Of a stretch of DNA of 64,000 nt, positions 44,250 to 52,301 are shown piece by piece. The stretch spans positions 496,001-560,000 of the forward strand of contig NZ_JAMZEK010000003.1 of assembly GCF_024158035.1 (NCBI RefSeq), read 5' to 3'. This DNA is from Dyella lutea. GTDB taxonomy: Bacteria; Pseudomonadota; Gammaproteobacteria; Xanthomonadales; Rhodanobacteraceae. Position 1 is the first letter of the stretch, and every line of letters begins with the position of its first letter. A model generated the notes under the pieces. The model was not told the origin of the DNA. It saw nothing but the letters and a program-made list of their open reading frames with translations, and ran no database searches. The translations under genes and the position numbers were made by a program.

Positions 44250-45386
44250 ATGTCGACCCTTTCCCCAGCCCGCCTCGACGCCACGCCCGAGCCGCGCTCC
44301 GTGCGCATGACCCTGCTCAGCCGCCCGCTGTGGCTGGTGCTCTATTTCGCCGGCTGGACCTTCATCGGCCTGTGGCTGGGCACCAATGTGTGGATCAGCC
44401 AGCGCGACAACCCCGGCGCGGTGGCCTGGCACTACTACACGTGGGAGTTGAGCAGCGCGCTGGTGGTCGGTGCGCTGGCGCTAGCGGTCGGCTGGTTCGA
44501 ATCACGCTGCAGGATCACCGGCCCCGGCGCGTGGCGACGCATGCTGGTGCACCTGCCGGCGGCAGTGTTGTTCTCGCTGGTGCACGTGGCCATCATCGTG
44601 GCGATCCGCAAGGCGGTGTACGCGGCGATGGGCGCGTCGTACGACTTCGGCGAGGTGTGGATCGGGCTGGTCTACGAGTTCCAGAAAGACCTCATCACCT
44701 ACCTCAGCCTGGTCGTCGCCTGCGCGTTGATCCGCACCATCCGCGAGCGCCGCCGCCACCAGCTCGAAGCACTCGAACTGCGCCGCGCCCTGAGCGAGGC
44801 GAAGCTGGCGCACCTGGCCGCGCAGATCGAGCCGCATTTCGTGTTCAACACGCTCAACGCCATCTCCAACCGCATGTACGAAGACGTGCCCGCCGCCGAC
44901 CGCATGATCGTGGCGCTGTCCGACCTGCTGCGCACGGCGATGACCGCCGACGGCTCCGCCTTCGTGCGCGTGTCCGACGAAGTGCATTGGCTGCGCGCCT
45001 ACACCGCGCTGATGGCCGAGCGCCAACCCGGCCTGCTGCACGTCGATATACGCGTGGACGAAGGGCTCGACGCCATGCGCCTGCCGCGCCTGCTGCTGCA
45101 GCCGTTGGTGGAAAACGCGTTCCGCCACGGCCTGCGCAACGGCCGCGGCCGGCTCACCGTCGCCCTGCGCGGCGACGGCGAGCAACTGCACTGCCGCGTG
45201 GAAGACGACGGCGTCGGCTTCGCCGCCGATGCACAACCCGGCGTCGGCCTGGCCAACGTGCGCGAACGCCTCGCCCTGCTCTACCCGGATCGCCACACCT
45301 GGCACATCGGCCCCGGCACGCACGGCGGCACCGCGGTGGACATCACCCTGCCGCTGGAACCGTGGACTGCGGAGCCGAAGGCATGA
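44250..45386 (+). CDS. LytS-type sensor histidine kinase (full copy)
   Basis: The 378-residue kinase has four predicted N-terminal transmembrane helices (about residues 20-150), a short coiled linker (RTIRERRRHQLEALELRRAL), the His_kinase domain with H196 in QIEPHFVFNTLNAISN, and an ATPase domain with PLVENAFRHGL and GVGLANVRERL. It belongs to the AlgZ/YehU/LytS group. The ATG at 45250-type alternatives are absent; 44250 is preferred over a TTG at 44205. Its stop overlaps the regulator start as ATGA. A 5'-truncated second copy is at 53981. Confidence 0.88.
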   Translation: MSTLSPARLDATPEPRSVRMTLLSRPLWLVLYFAGWTFIGLWLGTNVWISQRDNPGAVAWHYYTWELSSALVVGALALAVGWFESRCRITGPGAWRRMLVHLPAAVLFSLVHVAIIVAIRKAVYAAMGASYDFGEVWIGLVYEFQKDLITYLSLVVACALIRTIRERRRHQLEALELRRALSEAKLAHLAAQIEPHFVFNTLNAISNRMYEDVPAADRMIVALSDLLRTAMTADGSAFVRVSDEVHWLRAYTALMAERQPGLLHVDIRVDEGLDAMRLPRLLLQPLVENAFRHGLRNGRGRLTVALRGDGEQLHCRVEDDGVGFAADAQPGVGLANVRERLALLYPDRHTWHIGPGTHGGTAVDITLPLEPWTAEPKA

Positions 45387-46144
45387 CCCTGCGCCTGGCC
45401 ATCGTGGAAGACGAAGCCCCCGCCCGCGCCCGGCTGCGCCGCCTGCTGGCCGATCACGCTGACGTCGACGTCGTGCTGGAAGCCGACACCCTGCCCGCCG
45501 CGCTCGCCACCCTGCCCGGCGCCCACGCCGACGCGCTGTTCCTGGACATCGCACTGGGCGAATCCACCAGCTTCGATCTGCTGGACCAGTTGCCGCCCCC
45601 ATGGCCGCTGCTGGTGTTCGCCACCGCCTACCACGAGCACGCGCTGCGCGCGTTCGAAGTCGCCGCCGTCGACTACCTGCTCAAACCCTTCGACGCCCCG
45701 CGCCTCGCCGCCACGCTAGACCGCCTGCGCGCCCGCCTCGCCGACACCGACCCGCTACCCGCCGAAGAAGACCTGCGACGTCTGCAGGCCGCCATGCCCG
45801 CACCGGCGTTCAACCCGCCGCCGCTGGTGGTCACCGAACGCGGCCAACGCGTGGTGGTGCCGCTGGACGAAGTGACCCACCTGGTCGGCAGCGGCAACTA
45901 CGTGGAACTGCACACCCCGCAACGCAGCTACCTGATGCGCGCCACCCTCACCCAACTGGCCAGCCAGCTGCACCCCGCGCAGTTCCTGCGCGTGCACCGC
46001 AGCTACCTGGTCCGCGCCGACCAGATCGCGGCGCTCACGCCGCGGGGGCATGGGGATGCGGAGCTCACCTTGCGCGACGGGACCACGGTGATGGTGAGTC
46101 GGCGCTATCGGGAGGCGTTGCCGGAAAGCTTGCGCGGACGCTGA
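45383..46144 (+). CDS. LytTR-type response regulator (first copy)
   Basis: The 253-residue regulator has a receiver domain with phosphoacceptor aspartate in LFLDIALGES, the lysine in DYLLKPFDAPRL, and a C-terminal LytTR DNA-binding domain (VVPLDEVTHLVGSGNYVEL; FLRVHRSYLVRADQIAAL). It is of the AlgR/YehT type and forms a pair with the kinase upstream. It differs at only nine of 253 positions from the second copy at 54757, and the DNA-binding domain is nearly identical, so both should bind the same sites. Confidence 0.9.
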   Translation: MTLRLAIVEDEAPARARLRRLLADHADVDVVLEADTLPAALATLPGAHADALFLDIALGESTSFDLLDQLPPPWPLLVFATAYHEHALRAFEVAAVDYLLKPFDAPRLAATLDRLRARLADTDPLPAEEDLRRLQAAMPAPAFNPPPLVVTERGQRVVVPLDEVTHLVGSGNYVELHTPQRSYLMRATLTQLASQLHPAQFLRVHRSYLVRADQIAALTPRGHGDAELTLRDGTTVMVSRRYREALPESLRGR

Positions 46145-46188
46145 AGCCGCGCGCCAGCCCGGCCCATGCCCCGACTCCCCTCACCGTC

Positions 46189-46208
46189 ATTCCCGCGAAC
46201 GCGGGAAT
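46189..46208. repeat. ATTCCCGCG-AA-CGCGGGAAT palindrome
   Basis: A perfect 9-bp inverted repeat preceded by CACCGTC is an interspersed repeat found widely in this bacterial group. The same CTCACCGTCAT lead-in occurs at 60701. Confidence 0.7.
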
Positions 46209-46235
46209 CCATCCTGCCCTTCGCCAAGGGTTGGC

Positions 46236-46256
46236 TTAATTAGCCACGTCCCCTTT
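46236..46256 (+). repeat. 21-bp direct repeat, copy 1
   Basis: TTAATTAGCCACGTCCCC plus TTT occurs three times in the window in the same orientation (also 47996 and 53947). This copy lies between the first lytTR gene and hipBA. Confidence 0.85.
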
Positions 46257-46266
46257 CCCGCGTAGT

Positions 46267-46386
46267 AAATATTCACGTTCGTGGATATTTTCAGCCAAAC
46301 CTGTGGGCTCAAGCGAAATATTCACGATCATGGATATTTCTCTTGACTCGTCGCTTGGACCGCCAGATATTCACGATCGTGTATAT
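46267..46386 (+). promoter_or_regulatory. hipBA promoter with three evenly spaced operators
   Basis: Three 20-bp dyads of the form ATATTCACG-N2-CGTGGATAT (with small variations) start at 46269, 46318 and 46367, exactly 49 bp apart. A promoter TTGACT (46343) with a 17-bp spacer and GATATT (46366) is covered by the third dyad. This is the layout expected for HipB autorepression, in which several dimers and HipA bind cooperatively. Confidence 0.8.
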
Positions 46387-46402
46387 GGTCGAGGAACCAG
46401 CC

Positions 46403-46651
46403 GTGAGCGCCAAACATCAACCGAGCGGCATGGAAGCGGAGTACGCCGACATCCGGGCCCTGGCCGCCGCGGTGCGGGCCGCACGCAAACGCCACGCACT
46501 GACCCAGGCCGACCTGGCCGGGCTGTCCGGCGTGAGCCTGGGCTTTCTGATCGCACTCGAGGGCGGCAAGCCCACGGTGGCACTCAACAAGGTGCTGCAG
46601 GTGCTTGCTGCACTGGGGCTTCGTCTTTCGGTCTCGGACGTCAGCCCATGA
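46403..46651 (+). CDS. hipB: HipB-type antitoxin (XRE family)
   Basis: The 82-residue DNA-binding protein has a Cro/C1 helix-turn-helix: RAARKRHALTQADLAGLSGV then SLGFLIALEGGKPTVAL, with a short C-terminal strand LRLSVSDV. It represses hipBA and neutralises HipA. The GTG at 46403 is chosen because GAGGAA sits six bases upstream; the ATG at 46385 lies inside the third operator, almost at the transcript start. It overlaps hipA as ATGA. Confidence 0.85.
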   Translation: MSAKHQPSGMEAEYADIRALAAAVRAARKRHALTQADLAGLSGVSLGFLIALEGGKPTVALNKVLQVLAALGLRLSVSDVSP

Positions 46652-47943
46652 TGGAGATCCTCTACGTCCGCATCTTCGGTCGCTATGCCGGCGTGCTCGG
46701 CGTGGCCGGGTCGGTACGCGCGCCGGAAGACTGGCGCTTTGAATACGATGCCGCCTACCTCGCCCACGAGCAGGCCGTTGCGCTCTCTGTGAGCCTGCCG
46801 CTGCAGCGCGCGCCATTCGAAGGCGCCGTGGTTCGCAACTGGTTCGGCAACCTCTTGCCGGAGGGCATGATCCGCGAGGCCATTTGCGCGCGCTTGAAAC
46901 TCCCCGTCTGGGACGACTTCGCGCTGCTGGCAGCCATCGGCGGCGAGTGCGCCGGCGCCGTGAGCCTCTCGGCGGATTTCAATGCCGAAGGCGGCGATGC
47001 GCTGACTTCCCAAGCGCTGGAAGCGGAGCTCCTGCAGAGCGGATGGCACGGCAGCGCCGCGGAGATGGCGCTCGTCGGCACGCCTCGGCGCCTGTCCCTG
47101 GCCGGGGCGCAGGACAAGATCGCCGTGGTGGTGCATGCCGACGGGGTCATCCGCATGCCCGCCACTGGCGAGCTGACCACGCACATCCTCAAGCCCGACA
47201 GCCACCGCTTACCGGGCCTTCGCGACCTCGAAGCACTGGGCCTGACCTTGGCGCGTGCGCTGGGCTTGCCGGTCGCCCACACCGAGCTGCGAACCGTGGC
47301 CGGAGAAAAGGCCCTGCTGGTCGCGCGCTACGACCGTGCGGTCGGTCCAACGGGTGATCCCGTCCGGTTGCACCAGGAAGATTTCTGCCAGGCGCTGGGG
47401 CACCCCAGCGAACAGAAGTACGAGGTGCAAGGCGGCCCCTCCCTGGCGGCGTGCGCCAACCTCATCCGTTTTCAGCTGCGGCTGGGGCCCCTCGCCATCC
47501 GGCATTTTCTCGACTGGGTGATCTACAACACCCTCATCGGCAACGCCGACGCCCATGCAAAAAACCTGGCGCTGCTGACCCCGCAGGACGGGCGCCGCCA
47601 GCTGGCGCCGTTCTACGATCTGGTGCCGACCATCGCGGTGCCGGAACGCTACGTAGATCGGGTGCCCGCCATGAACATCGGCCACGCCAAGGCGATCGAT
47701 CAGGTGGACTACCGCGACTGGGAAGCCCTCGCCGCGTCCACCGGCTACAAGCTTCCCTTCATGCGGGCACGCCTACGGCAGATGGCGGAAGAAATTCACC
47801 ACCACCTGCCCGACGTGGTCACCGCGCTAGTGAACGACGGCGCCGAACGCACATTGCTGGATAGCGCCAGCGACGCCATCGCGAAGAACGTCGCTCGCGC
47901 TGTCGCGTGCTTCGAATCTTCGGCGCGCACCGCCAAAAAATGA
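46648..47943 (+). CDS. hipA: HipA-type serine/threonine kinase toxin
   Basis: The 431-residue toxin kinase has the HipA N-terminal subdomain (GRYAGVLGVAG; VRNWFGNLLPEG), the autophosphorylation loop LSLAGAQDK with the serine exactly at residue 150 as in E. coli HipA, the catalytic loop IGNADAHAKN with D301, and the metal-binding aspartate in FYDLVPT. In E. coli, HipA inactivates glutamyl-tRNA synthetase and induces persistence. All key residues are present, so it should be active. It is flanked by direct repeats at 46236 and 47996. Confidence 0.9.
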   Translation: MMEILYVRIFGRYAGVLGVAGSVRAPEDWRFEYDAAYLAHEQAVALSVSLPLQRAPFEGAVVRNWFGNLLPEGMIREAICARLKLPVWDDFALLAAIGGECAGAVSLSADFNAEGGDALTSQALEAELLQSGWHGSAAEMALVGTPRRLSLAGAQDKIAVVVHADGVIRMPATGELTTHILKPDSHRLPGLRDLEALGLTLARALGLPVAHTELRTVAGEKALLVARYDRAVGPTGDPVRLHQEDFCQALGHPSEQKYEVQGGPSLAACANLIRFQLRLGPLAIRHFLDWVIYNTLIGNADAHAKNLALLTPQDGRRQLAPFYDLVPTIAVPERYVDRVPAMNIGHAKAIDQVDYRDWEALAASTGYKLPFMRARLRQMAEEIHHHLPDVVTALVNDGAERTLLDSASDAIAKNVARAVACFESSARTAKK

Positions 47944-47995
47944 GAAGTGGACGTGCCTCATTAGGCAGGCGGCCACTACCAGACGAAGGCCGAAT

Positions 47996-48016
47996 TTAAT
48001 TAGCCACGTCCCCTTT
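47996..48016 (+). repeat. 21-bp direct repeat, copy 2
   Basis: An identical copy of the repeat at 46236 lies 53 bp after the hipA stop and is followed by a partial copy (TTAATTAGCC at 48015-48024). With copy 1 it brackets hipBA. Confidence 0.85.
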
Positions 48017-48095
48017 AATTAGCCCCCGGTCGGCAGGTCTTGACCAATCTGCCTCACCGCCGTACATTACCTTTAGGTTATGTATCTGGATAGTT

Positions 48096-48452
48096 ATGCA
48101 AAGTTCGGAACGCCTCAACCTGACCTTCGCCGCCCTGGCCGACCCCACCCGCCGCGCGATCCTTGCCCGGCTGGCCACGGGAGAGGCCACCGTGACGGAA
48201 CTCGCCGTGCCGTTCGAGATGAGCCAACCCGCCATTTCCAAACATCTGAAAGTGCTTGAACGCGCCGGCCTCATCTCGATGGACGTCGATGCGCAACGAC
48301 GTCCACGCAGATTGGAAACGAAAGGATTGAAGGAGGCCGTGGACTGGATCGAACGTTACCGCGAGATCTTCGAGCAGAACTACCAGCGTCTCGATGCGTT
48401 GCTCGGGGAACTCCAGGCCAAACCGTCCCGGCGCAAACGGACACACAAATAG
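48096..48452 (+). CDS. ArsR-family transcriptional regulator
   Basis: The 118-residue winged-helix repressor has FAALADPTRRAILARLATGEATVTEL and the recognition helix MSQPAISKHLKVLERAGL. It lacks the cysteine pairs of metal-sensing ArsR/SmtB proteins. It belongs to the group that accompanies an AHSA1/SRPBCC protein, as here: the next gene starts 79 bp downstream. It probably controls both. Confidence 0.88.
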   Translation: MQSSERLNLTFAALADPTRRAILARLATGEATVTELAVPFEMSQPAISKHLKVLERAGLISMDVDAQRRPRRLETKGLKEAVDWIERYREIFEQNYQRLDALLGELQAKPSRRKRTHK

Positions 48453-48531
48453 CACTGACGTGTCAGCGCGCCGTTTGTTCACGCGTCCTCAGAGTCTCGC
48501 GCCATCACGAAGGATCACCCAGGAGAAACCC

Positions 48532-49056
48532 ATGCCCAAGCCCGCAGAAGTGACATTTCCGAGTGATCGCGAAGTCCGCGTCACACGTACATTCCATGCG
48601 CCTCGCCAGATGGTGTGGGATGCACATACACGCCCCGAGCTCGTGCGCAAATGGCAAGGCTATGAAGGCTGGGACATGCCCGTGTGCGACATGGATGTCC
48701 GCGTCGGCGGCACATACAAGTGGCAGTGGAAAAACCGCGAAGACGGCAGCGCGTTTGGCTTTCTGGGTACGTTCACCGAAGTCGATGACGGCTCCAGGCT
48801 CGTCCACGAACAATACTTCGACCCGGGCGACATGGACTTCGCCATGCCAACGGGCGATCCCTGCATCGTGTCACTTGAACTCACGGAGGAGCACGGCATC
48901 ACGACGCTGATCTGCAACCTGACGTTCGCCTCCAAGCAAGCGCGTGAAGACGCAGTCTCCACCGGCATGACCGACGGCATGGAGCACAGCTACACACGCC
49001 TCGACGACATGTTTCAAGGACGGGGTCGCGTTCGGTCCCACTCACTAGACGGGTGA
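48532..49056 (+). CDS. SRPBCC/AHSA1 family protein
   Basis: The 174-residue protein has the START-like helix-grip fold of the AHSA1 family: VTRTFHAPRQMVWDAHTRPEL at the N-terminus, CDMDVRVGGTYKW in the centre and a long C-terminal helix GMTDGMEHSYTRLDDM. These bind hydrophobic ligands; the specific role is unknown. The ATG at 48532 has an AGGAG site. Its 3' end overlaps the convergent GrpB-like gene by 12 bp. Confidence 0.85.
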   Translation: MPKPAEVTFPSDREVRVTRTFHAPRQMVWDAHTRPELVRKWQGYEGWDMPVCDMDVRVGGTYKWQWKNREDGSAFGFLGTFTEVDDGSRLVHEQYFDPGDMDFAMPTGDPCIVSLELTEEHGITTLICNLTFASKQAREDAVSTGMTDGMEHSYTRLDDMFQGRGRVRSHSLDG

Positions 49057-49584
49057 ACCGATAGATTCCAGCACCTGCTGAACGAACCCGGTTTTGGACT
49101 GGGTGTACGCGTCGCGGTCATGGCGGTATCTGCTGGCCATGTCCAATTTGAGCTGGGCGTACTCTTGTGCGAGACGTGCGTTCGCTCGCAGCGCATCGCG
49201 GAACCCCAGCCTTGCCCGCCAAAGCTCACTGCCGTAAGGAACCAGGTGGAGATGGTGCGTCCGGTGGGCATCCGAGGGCTTGCAGAACCAGTGCATGACA
49301 TCGGCTTTGTATGGCCAATATAGGTAGCCCAACGCTTCGGCGGCCGGGATGGCAGGGCGTGAAGCATCCAGGTTTTCAACGGCGACCATGATGTCGATAA
49401 CGGGTTTCGCGGCGAGCCCAGGAACCGCGGTACTACCGACATGCTCAATGGGGCCTGCCAGCCATGGCGCCAGCGCGAGGGAAAGCGCCTGCTTCTCGGA
49501 TTCAAACTCGCTCGGCCACGACGCGTCGTAGGGAACAACGATGACGGGAGCAGACGTCTCTTGGGAGGCGGAACTCGATGTCAT
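49045..49584 (-). CDS. GrpB/UPF0157 family protein
   Basis: The 179-residue protein has the GrpB nucleotidyltransferase-like motif HVGSTAVPGLAAKPVIDI near residue 55, followed by HLHLVPYGSELWRARLGF. The GST and DxD-like pattern suggests the polymerase-beta fold; the substrate is unknown. Its start is the ATG at 49584; a longer frame lacks similarity. It ends inside the AHSA1 gene on the other strand. Confidence 0.85.
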   Translation of the reverse strand: MTSSSASQETSAPVIVVPYDASWPSEFESEKQALSLALAPWLAGPIEHVGSTAVPGLAAKPVIDIMVAVENLDASRPAIPAAEALGYLYWPYKADVMHWFCKPSDAHRTHHLHLVPYGSELWRARLGFRDALRANARLAQEYAQLKLDMASRYRHDRDAYTQSKTGFVQQVLESIGSPV

Positions 49585-49915
49585 GCGCGGAACCTCAGAA
49601 ACCTGACGCTGTGGAGGTCGCAGAGCGCGATCGAATCCTGCGACCTGATCCATTCGGCCCTGCATCCCCTCACGGCACCTGTTCAATCAATCCAGCCACC
49701 TACCCTTGCTGCCGCGGCTTAGTTCTGCAATCTAATCCCGCAGCGCGCATTCCGGCCGGAGACATGAGCGCATCGTTCCACGGCGAGGGGTGTGGGCAAG
49801 CGTATAACGACACGGTTGCCGACGCTGCTCGGTCCGGCCTGCATGGAGGGCGTGAACCTGATGCTATAAAAAGTGCACGGAGACAGTTGGCGTCCTTTTC
49901 TCCGTGCCCTGGTCC
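49585..49915. other. Stretch without a recognised gene
   Basis: Between the GrpB-like gene and the IS110 fragment I see no coding sequence with family support and no strong repeat; it is probably debris of the insertion history of this region. Confidence 0.5.
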
Positions 49916-50092
49916 AGCTACACCGCTACACGCCTCCATCGCCACCACGGTGCCGGCCGGCTGCTGGCCGAGCCATGCGGCAAAGGCTTCGCGCCTCAAC
50001 GCCTGCCGCCGCAGCACATGCCCGGCGGCATTCACCTAGCATACCGAGAACACCCGCTTCGCCAGGTCCACACCCAGGGCTATAGTGCCCAT
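49916..50092 (-). pseudogene. IS110-family transposase fragment with in-frame stop
   Basis: On the minus strand the ATG at 50092 opens MGTIALGVDLAKRVFSVC, the DEDD-type catalytic start of IS110 transposases. It stops at a TAG (50036-50038) and then resumes in frame with NAAGHVLRRQALRREAF and TVVAMEACSGVA. Similarity ends near 49916, so both the rest of the RuvC-like domain and the C-terminal domain are lost. It is a dead remnant of about 60 codons. Confidence 0.75.
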
Positions 50093-50168
50093 GGAGACTT
50101 CCTCCTCCGCTGACGGTTGTGTTGCCACCATCATGGCCCTCGAGGCCGAAAGGGGGAAAGTCTCTTTT

Positions 50169-50209
50169 GTTCGTTCAAGGCTGACGGCTTCGCCGCCGCT
50201 CCAGCGTTA
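50169..50209 (+). other. Partial integron attC site
   Basis: TTCGTTCAAGG, a hairpin (GCTG..CGGC TTC GCCG..CAGC) and the core GTTAGCT at 50203-50209 match the right part of an attC site. The left core site is missing. It lies directly ahead of the first plus-strand cassette gene. Confidence 0.6.
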
Positions 50210-50225
50210 GCTGCCAAGGATAGCC

Positions 50226-50774
50226 ATGAGGAATTTTGTAGCTCTTGTTTTCGCTGCACTACTGCTCTGCGCAGGATGCGCATCAATTCCACTGTCCACC
50301 GCGCTGAGTCTTTCGTCACTCTCGCCACGCGACCTCGCGCAGGTGGATCCCACGCAAGTGCGAGTGAGGCTCTCCGTTCCTGCGGGGTACGACCTGAACA
50401 TCTCCGCAGCCCGGCTCACGCTAAGCCTCTCTGGCCCCGCCGGCGCCCGATCGGCCGCGATGGGGCTTGTGCCGCTGCAAGTGGGGCCCGGCACCCGCTC
50501 GGGTGGTGTCTTTAGCTCGGACATCCGTGTATTGACCTATCTGCTGGCTCTTAGCCCGCGCGGCGCACATGAGCTGGCCGCGCTTCAAAAGTTCGTCCTT
50601 GCGAACAATCCCAAGAGCTTTACCTTCTCGGTCAATGCCCCATTCGCCAAGCTGCCAGCCCAAGCACGCGAAGTAACGTTCTGGGCGGATCTCAGGCTGC
50701 GACAGGGCGAACCGTTTATGCGGCTCATCGATGACGCCAAGATCCGATTCGAGCAATCACCGATTGGCAGGTGA
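50226..50774 (+). CDS. Cassette-borne lipoprotein of unknown function
   Basis: The 182-residue protein has a lipoprotein signal (VALVFAALLLCAGC, cysteine at residue 18) and a soluble, mostly beta-rich region without a family I recognise. It lies between attC-type sites at 50169 and 50769, with the stop codon inside the downstream attC, which is typical of integron gene cassettes. The base composition is less GC-rich than the flanking chromosome. Confidence 0.75.
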   Translation: MRNFVALVFAALLLCAGCASIPLSTALSLSSLSPRDLAQVDPTQVRVRLSVPAGYDLNISAARLTLSLSGPAGARSAAMGLVPLQVGPGTRSGGVFSSDIRVLTYLLALSPRGAHELAALQKFVLANNPKSFTFSVNAPFAKLPAQAREVTFWADLRLRQGEPFMRLIDDAKIRFEQSPIGR

Positions 50775-50828
50775 CAATTCATTCAATCCGAAGCCGGCTT
50801 GCGGCTTGGCTCAATTCAGGCGTTAGGC
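50769..50828 (+). other. Integron attC site (60 bp)
   Basis: ACAATTCATTCAATCCGAAG, then GCGGCTTGGCTCAATTCAGGC and the core GTTAGGC form the imperfect palindrome of a class of attC sites close to those of resistance-integron cassettes. The left core is degenerate because it overlaps the lipoprotein stop. Confidence 0.85.
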
Positions 50829-50831
50829 GTC

Positions 50832-51143
50832 ATGGAAGCAAAGCACACGATCAAATATTTGGCGTTCGCATGGCCACTACTCGCCGTCGCTAGTTTCGCG
50901 CTAGGGGTTGCCGTGAGCGACGCGGTAGCCACGCTCGGCATCACAAACTTTGCGCAGGATCATCGCGGGGAGTGGGGTTTAATCATTACGCCTATATTGA
51001 CGCTCTTCGCCTTTGCGTCCGGAGTCTGGCCGTATCGTTACCTGCGGCGCAACCTCAAGAACACAGCACCTATTGTAGTGGCTATTACCATCACAGTCTT
51101 ATCATGCGCATGGATCACATGGCACTTCGCGAGGGGCGCCTAA
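50832..51143 (+). CDS. Cassette-borne small membrane protein
   Basis: The 103-residue protein has three hydrophobic segments (about residues 9-30, 45-65 and 75-97) and no recognised domain. The ATG lies three bases after the attC core GTTAGGC, as is common for cassettes. Its stop codon lies in the next attC-type sequence. No function can be given. Confidence 0.75.
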   Translation: MEAKHTIKYLAFAWPLLAVASFALGVAVSDAVATLGITNFAQDHRGEWGLIITPILTLFAFASGVWPYRYLRRNLKNTAPIVVAITITVLSCAWITWHFARGA

Positions 51144-51155
51144 CTCCGGTTAGCA
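51138..51155 (+). other. Minimal attC-like core pair
   Basis: GCCTAAC-TCCG-GTTAGCA contains a left and a right core site with only four bases between them instead of about 43. It looks like an attC that has lost its middle and can form only a 5-bp stem. Confidence 0.6.
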
Positions 51156-51173
51156 CTCAAGGAACCGAATGAT

Positions 51174-51548
51174 ATGGATGCCATCGAAGAGCGACTCTGG
51201 ACGCTTACTACGGTTCTATTCGTCGTGGTTGTAGCCCAGGCCGTGCTTCTCGTCATGGGCCTTGTAGGTTCGCGCGTCGCTCGCAGAAAACAAAAATTTC
51301 TTGACCTCTGGCGTCAGAATCGGCTCGCTGAATTGATCGATATATCTCGTGCCACCTTGAGCAAGGAGCCGAACAACACTGACGCCTTGCTATACGGCGC
51401 AAAGGCGCTGCGTACAAATGGCCATCTAAAAGATGCACGCCTTTGGTTCGAACGAGCACTTCAGTCTGAACCAGCCCTGAGACGCATCATCGAAGGTGAG
51501 TTAGATTTCATTCGCAAGAAAGAATCCGAGTCGCAGCAAGGACGCTAA
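51174..51548 (+). CDS. Cassette-borne TPR-like membrane protein
   Basis: The 124-residue protein has one N-terminal transmembrane helix (about residues 12-32, VLFVVVVAQAVLLVMGLVG) and a cytoplasmic helical region with a TPR-like repeat (NTDALLYGAKALRTNGHLKD, then LWFERALQSEP). It may be a membrane-anchored scaffold. The stop codon falls in a truncated attC at 51543. Confidence 0.75.
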   Translation: MDAIEERLWTLTTVLFVVVVAQAVLLVMGLVGSRVARRKQKFLDLWRQNRLAELIDISRATLSKEPNNTDALLYGAKALRTNGHLKDARLWFERALQSEPALRRIIEGELDFIRKKESESQQGR

Positions 51549-51556
51549 CAACTCGT
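51543..51556 (+). other. Truncated attC (left end)
   Basis: CGCTAACAACTCGT matches the left end of an attC site, then similarity stops at CGGATCC. It marks the right junction of the plus-strand cassette array with other DNA. Confidence 0.6.
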
Positions 51557-51572
51557 AGACCGGATCCCCCGA

Positions 51573-51962
51573 TCAATGGTGGGCACCGAGCGCATGGCCA
51601 AGTAGTTGGGCCGCCCTGGCCGAGCTGTCGAACACCATGTACGTCGACGTCACCAGCCCCGCGTGCACGGTGTGCCACTCGCTCATCGCCATCGTGGCGT
51701 CGCCATCGGGCGTGTGAATGTCGAGTTCGTAGACGGTGGAAACATCAGCGCCTTCTGCCCATTGACGCAAGATGCGGAAGGCACGAATAAAACGGGTCTT
51801 CGCTTCTGCCCCGGCGAAGTAGGTCGACTTGCTGCCGCGTCCGTCGTGCAGTGGCGCTTGGAACCAGAAGTCCTCGCTCACCATATGCCTGGCCCGGTCG
51901 ATATCGCCGGACATGAAGGCCTGAAGGAAGGCGGTGACGACCTGGGCAGGGCTCGCGGGCAT
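51573..51962 (-). CDS. SnoaL-like (NTF2-fold) protein
   Basis: The 129-residue protein has the cone-shaped NTF2 fold typical of SnoaL-like enzymes: VVTAFLQAFMSGDIDRARHMV, FWFQAPLHDGRG, AMSEWHTVHAG. The family covers isomerases, hydrolases and binding proteins, so the role is open. The ATG at 51962 starts the domain; the upstream in-frame extension is not conserved in type. It lies just outside the cassette array on the opposite strand. Confidence 0.72.
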   Translation of the reverse strand: MPASPAQVVTAFLQAFMSGDIDRARHMVSEDFWFQAPLHDGRGSKSTYFAGAEAKTRFIRAFRILRQWAEGADVSTVYELDIHTPDGDATMAMSEWHTVHAGLVTSTYMVFDSSARAAQLLGHALGAHH

Positions 51963-52259
51963 CTCGCAGTTCTCGCGTGGGGGATGGAAGCCCAATGTAG
52001 GCCTTGGATCCTGGTCCAGAGTCAACAGAGAAGTGGACTCGACTCGCTGCCAGCGGATTCGGACAGGACAGGTTTCATTCGCCGAATCCACCAGCAGCAG
52101 CGTGACCGGCTGGTCGCCTCACCCGTCGTTGACCACTTGGCGGGCCAACCGGACGCATTGCCATAGCCGCCGGAAGCAAAGGCGGCCTCTGGCCGATTCC
52201 GGCCGGAAATCTCCCGCGGATTACCTTCCTGGCGCGGCAAAGAGCGGCGCTGAAAGAAA

Positions 52260-52293
52260 GGGCACGGAGCGACCGGATCGTTCCCCCGTGCCC
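52260..52293 (-). terminator. Intrinsic terminator of the 52302 gene
   Basis: On the minus strand GGGCACGG and CCGTGCCC form an 8-bp stem followed by TTTCTTTC. The surrounding 51963-52301 has no other feature. Confidence 0.75.
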
Positions 52294-52301
52294 TTGTCCG
52301 G

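Noticed and set aside
46267-46386. CRISPR-like regular spacing of repeats
   Set aside because: Only three dyads, located in the hipBA promoter and palindromic, so operators explain them; no CRISPR array or cas gene is present.
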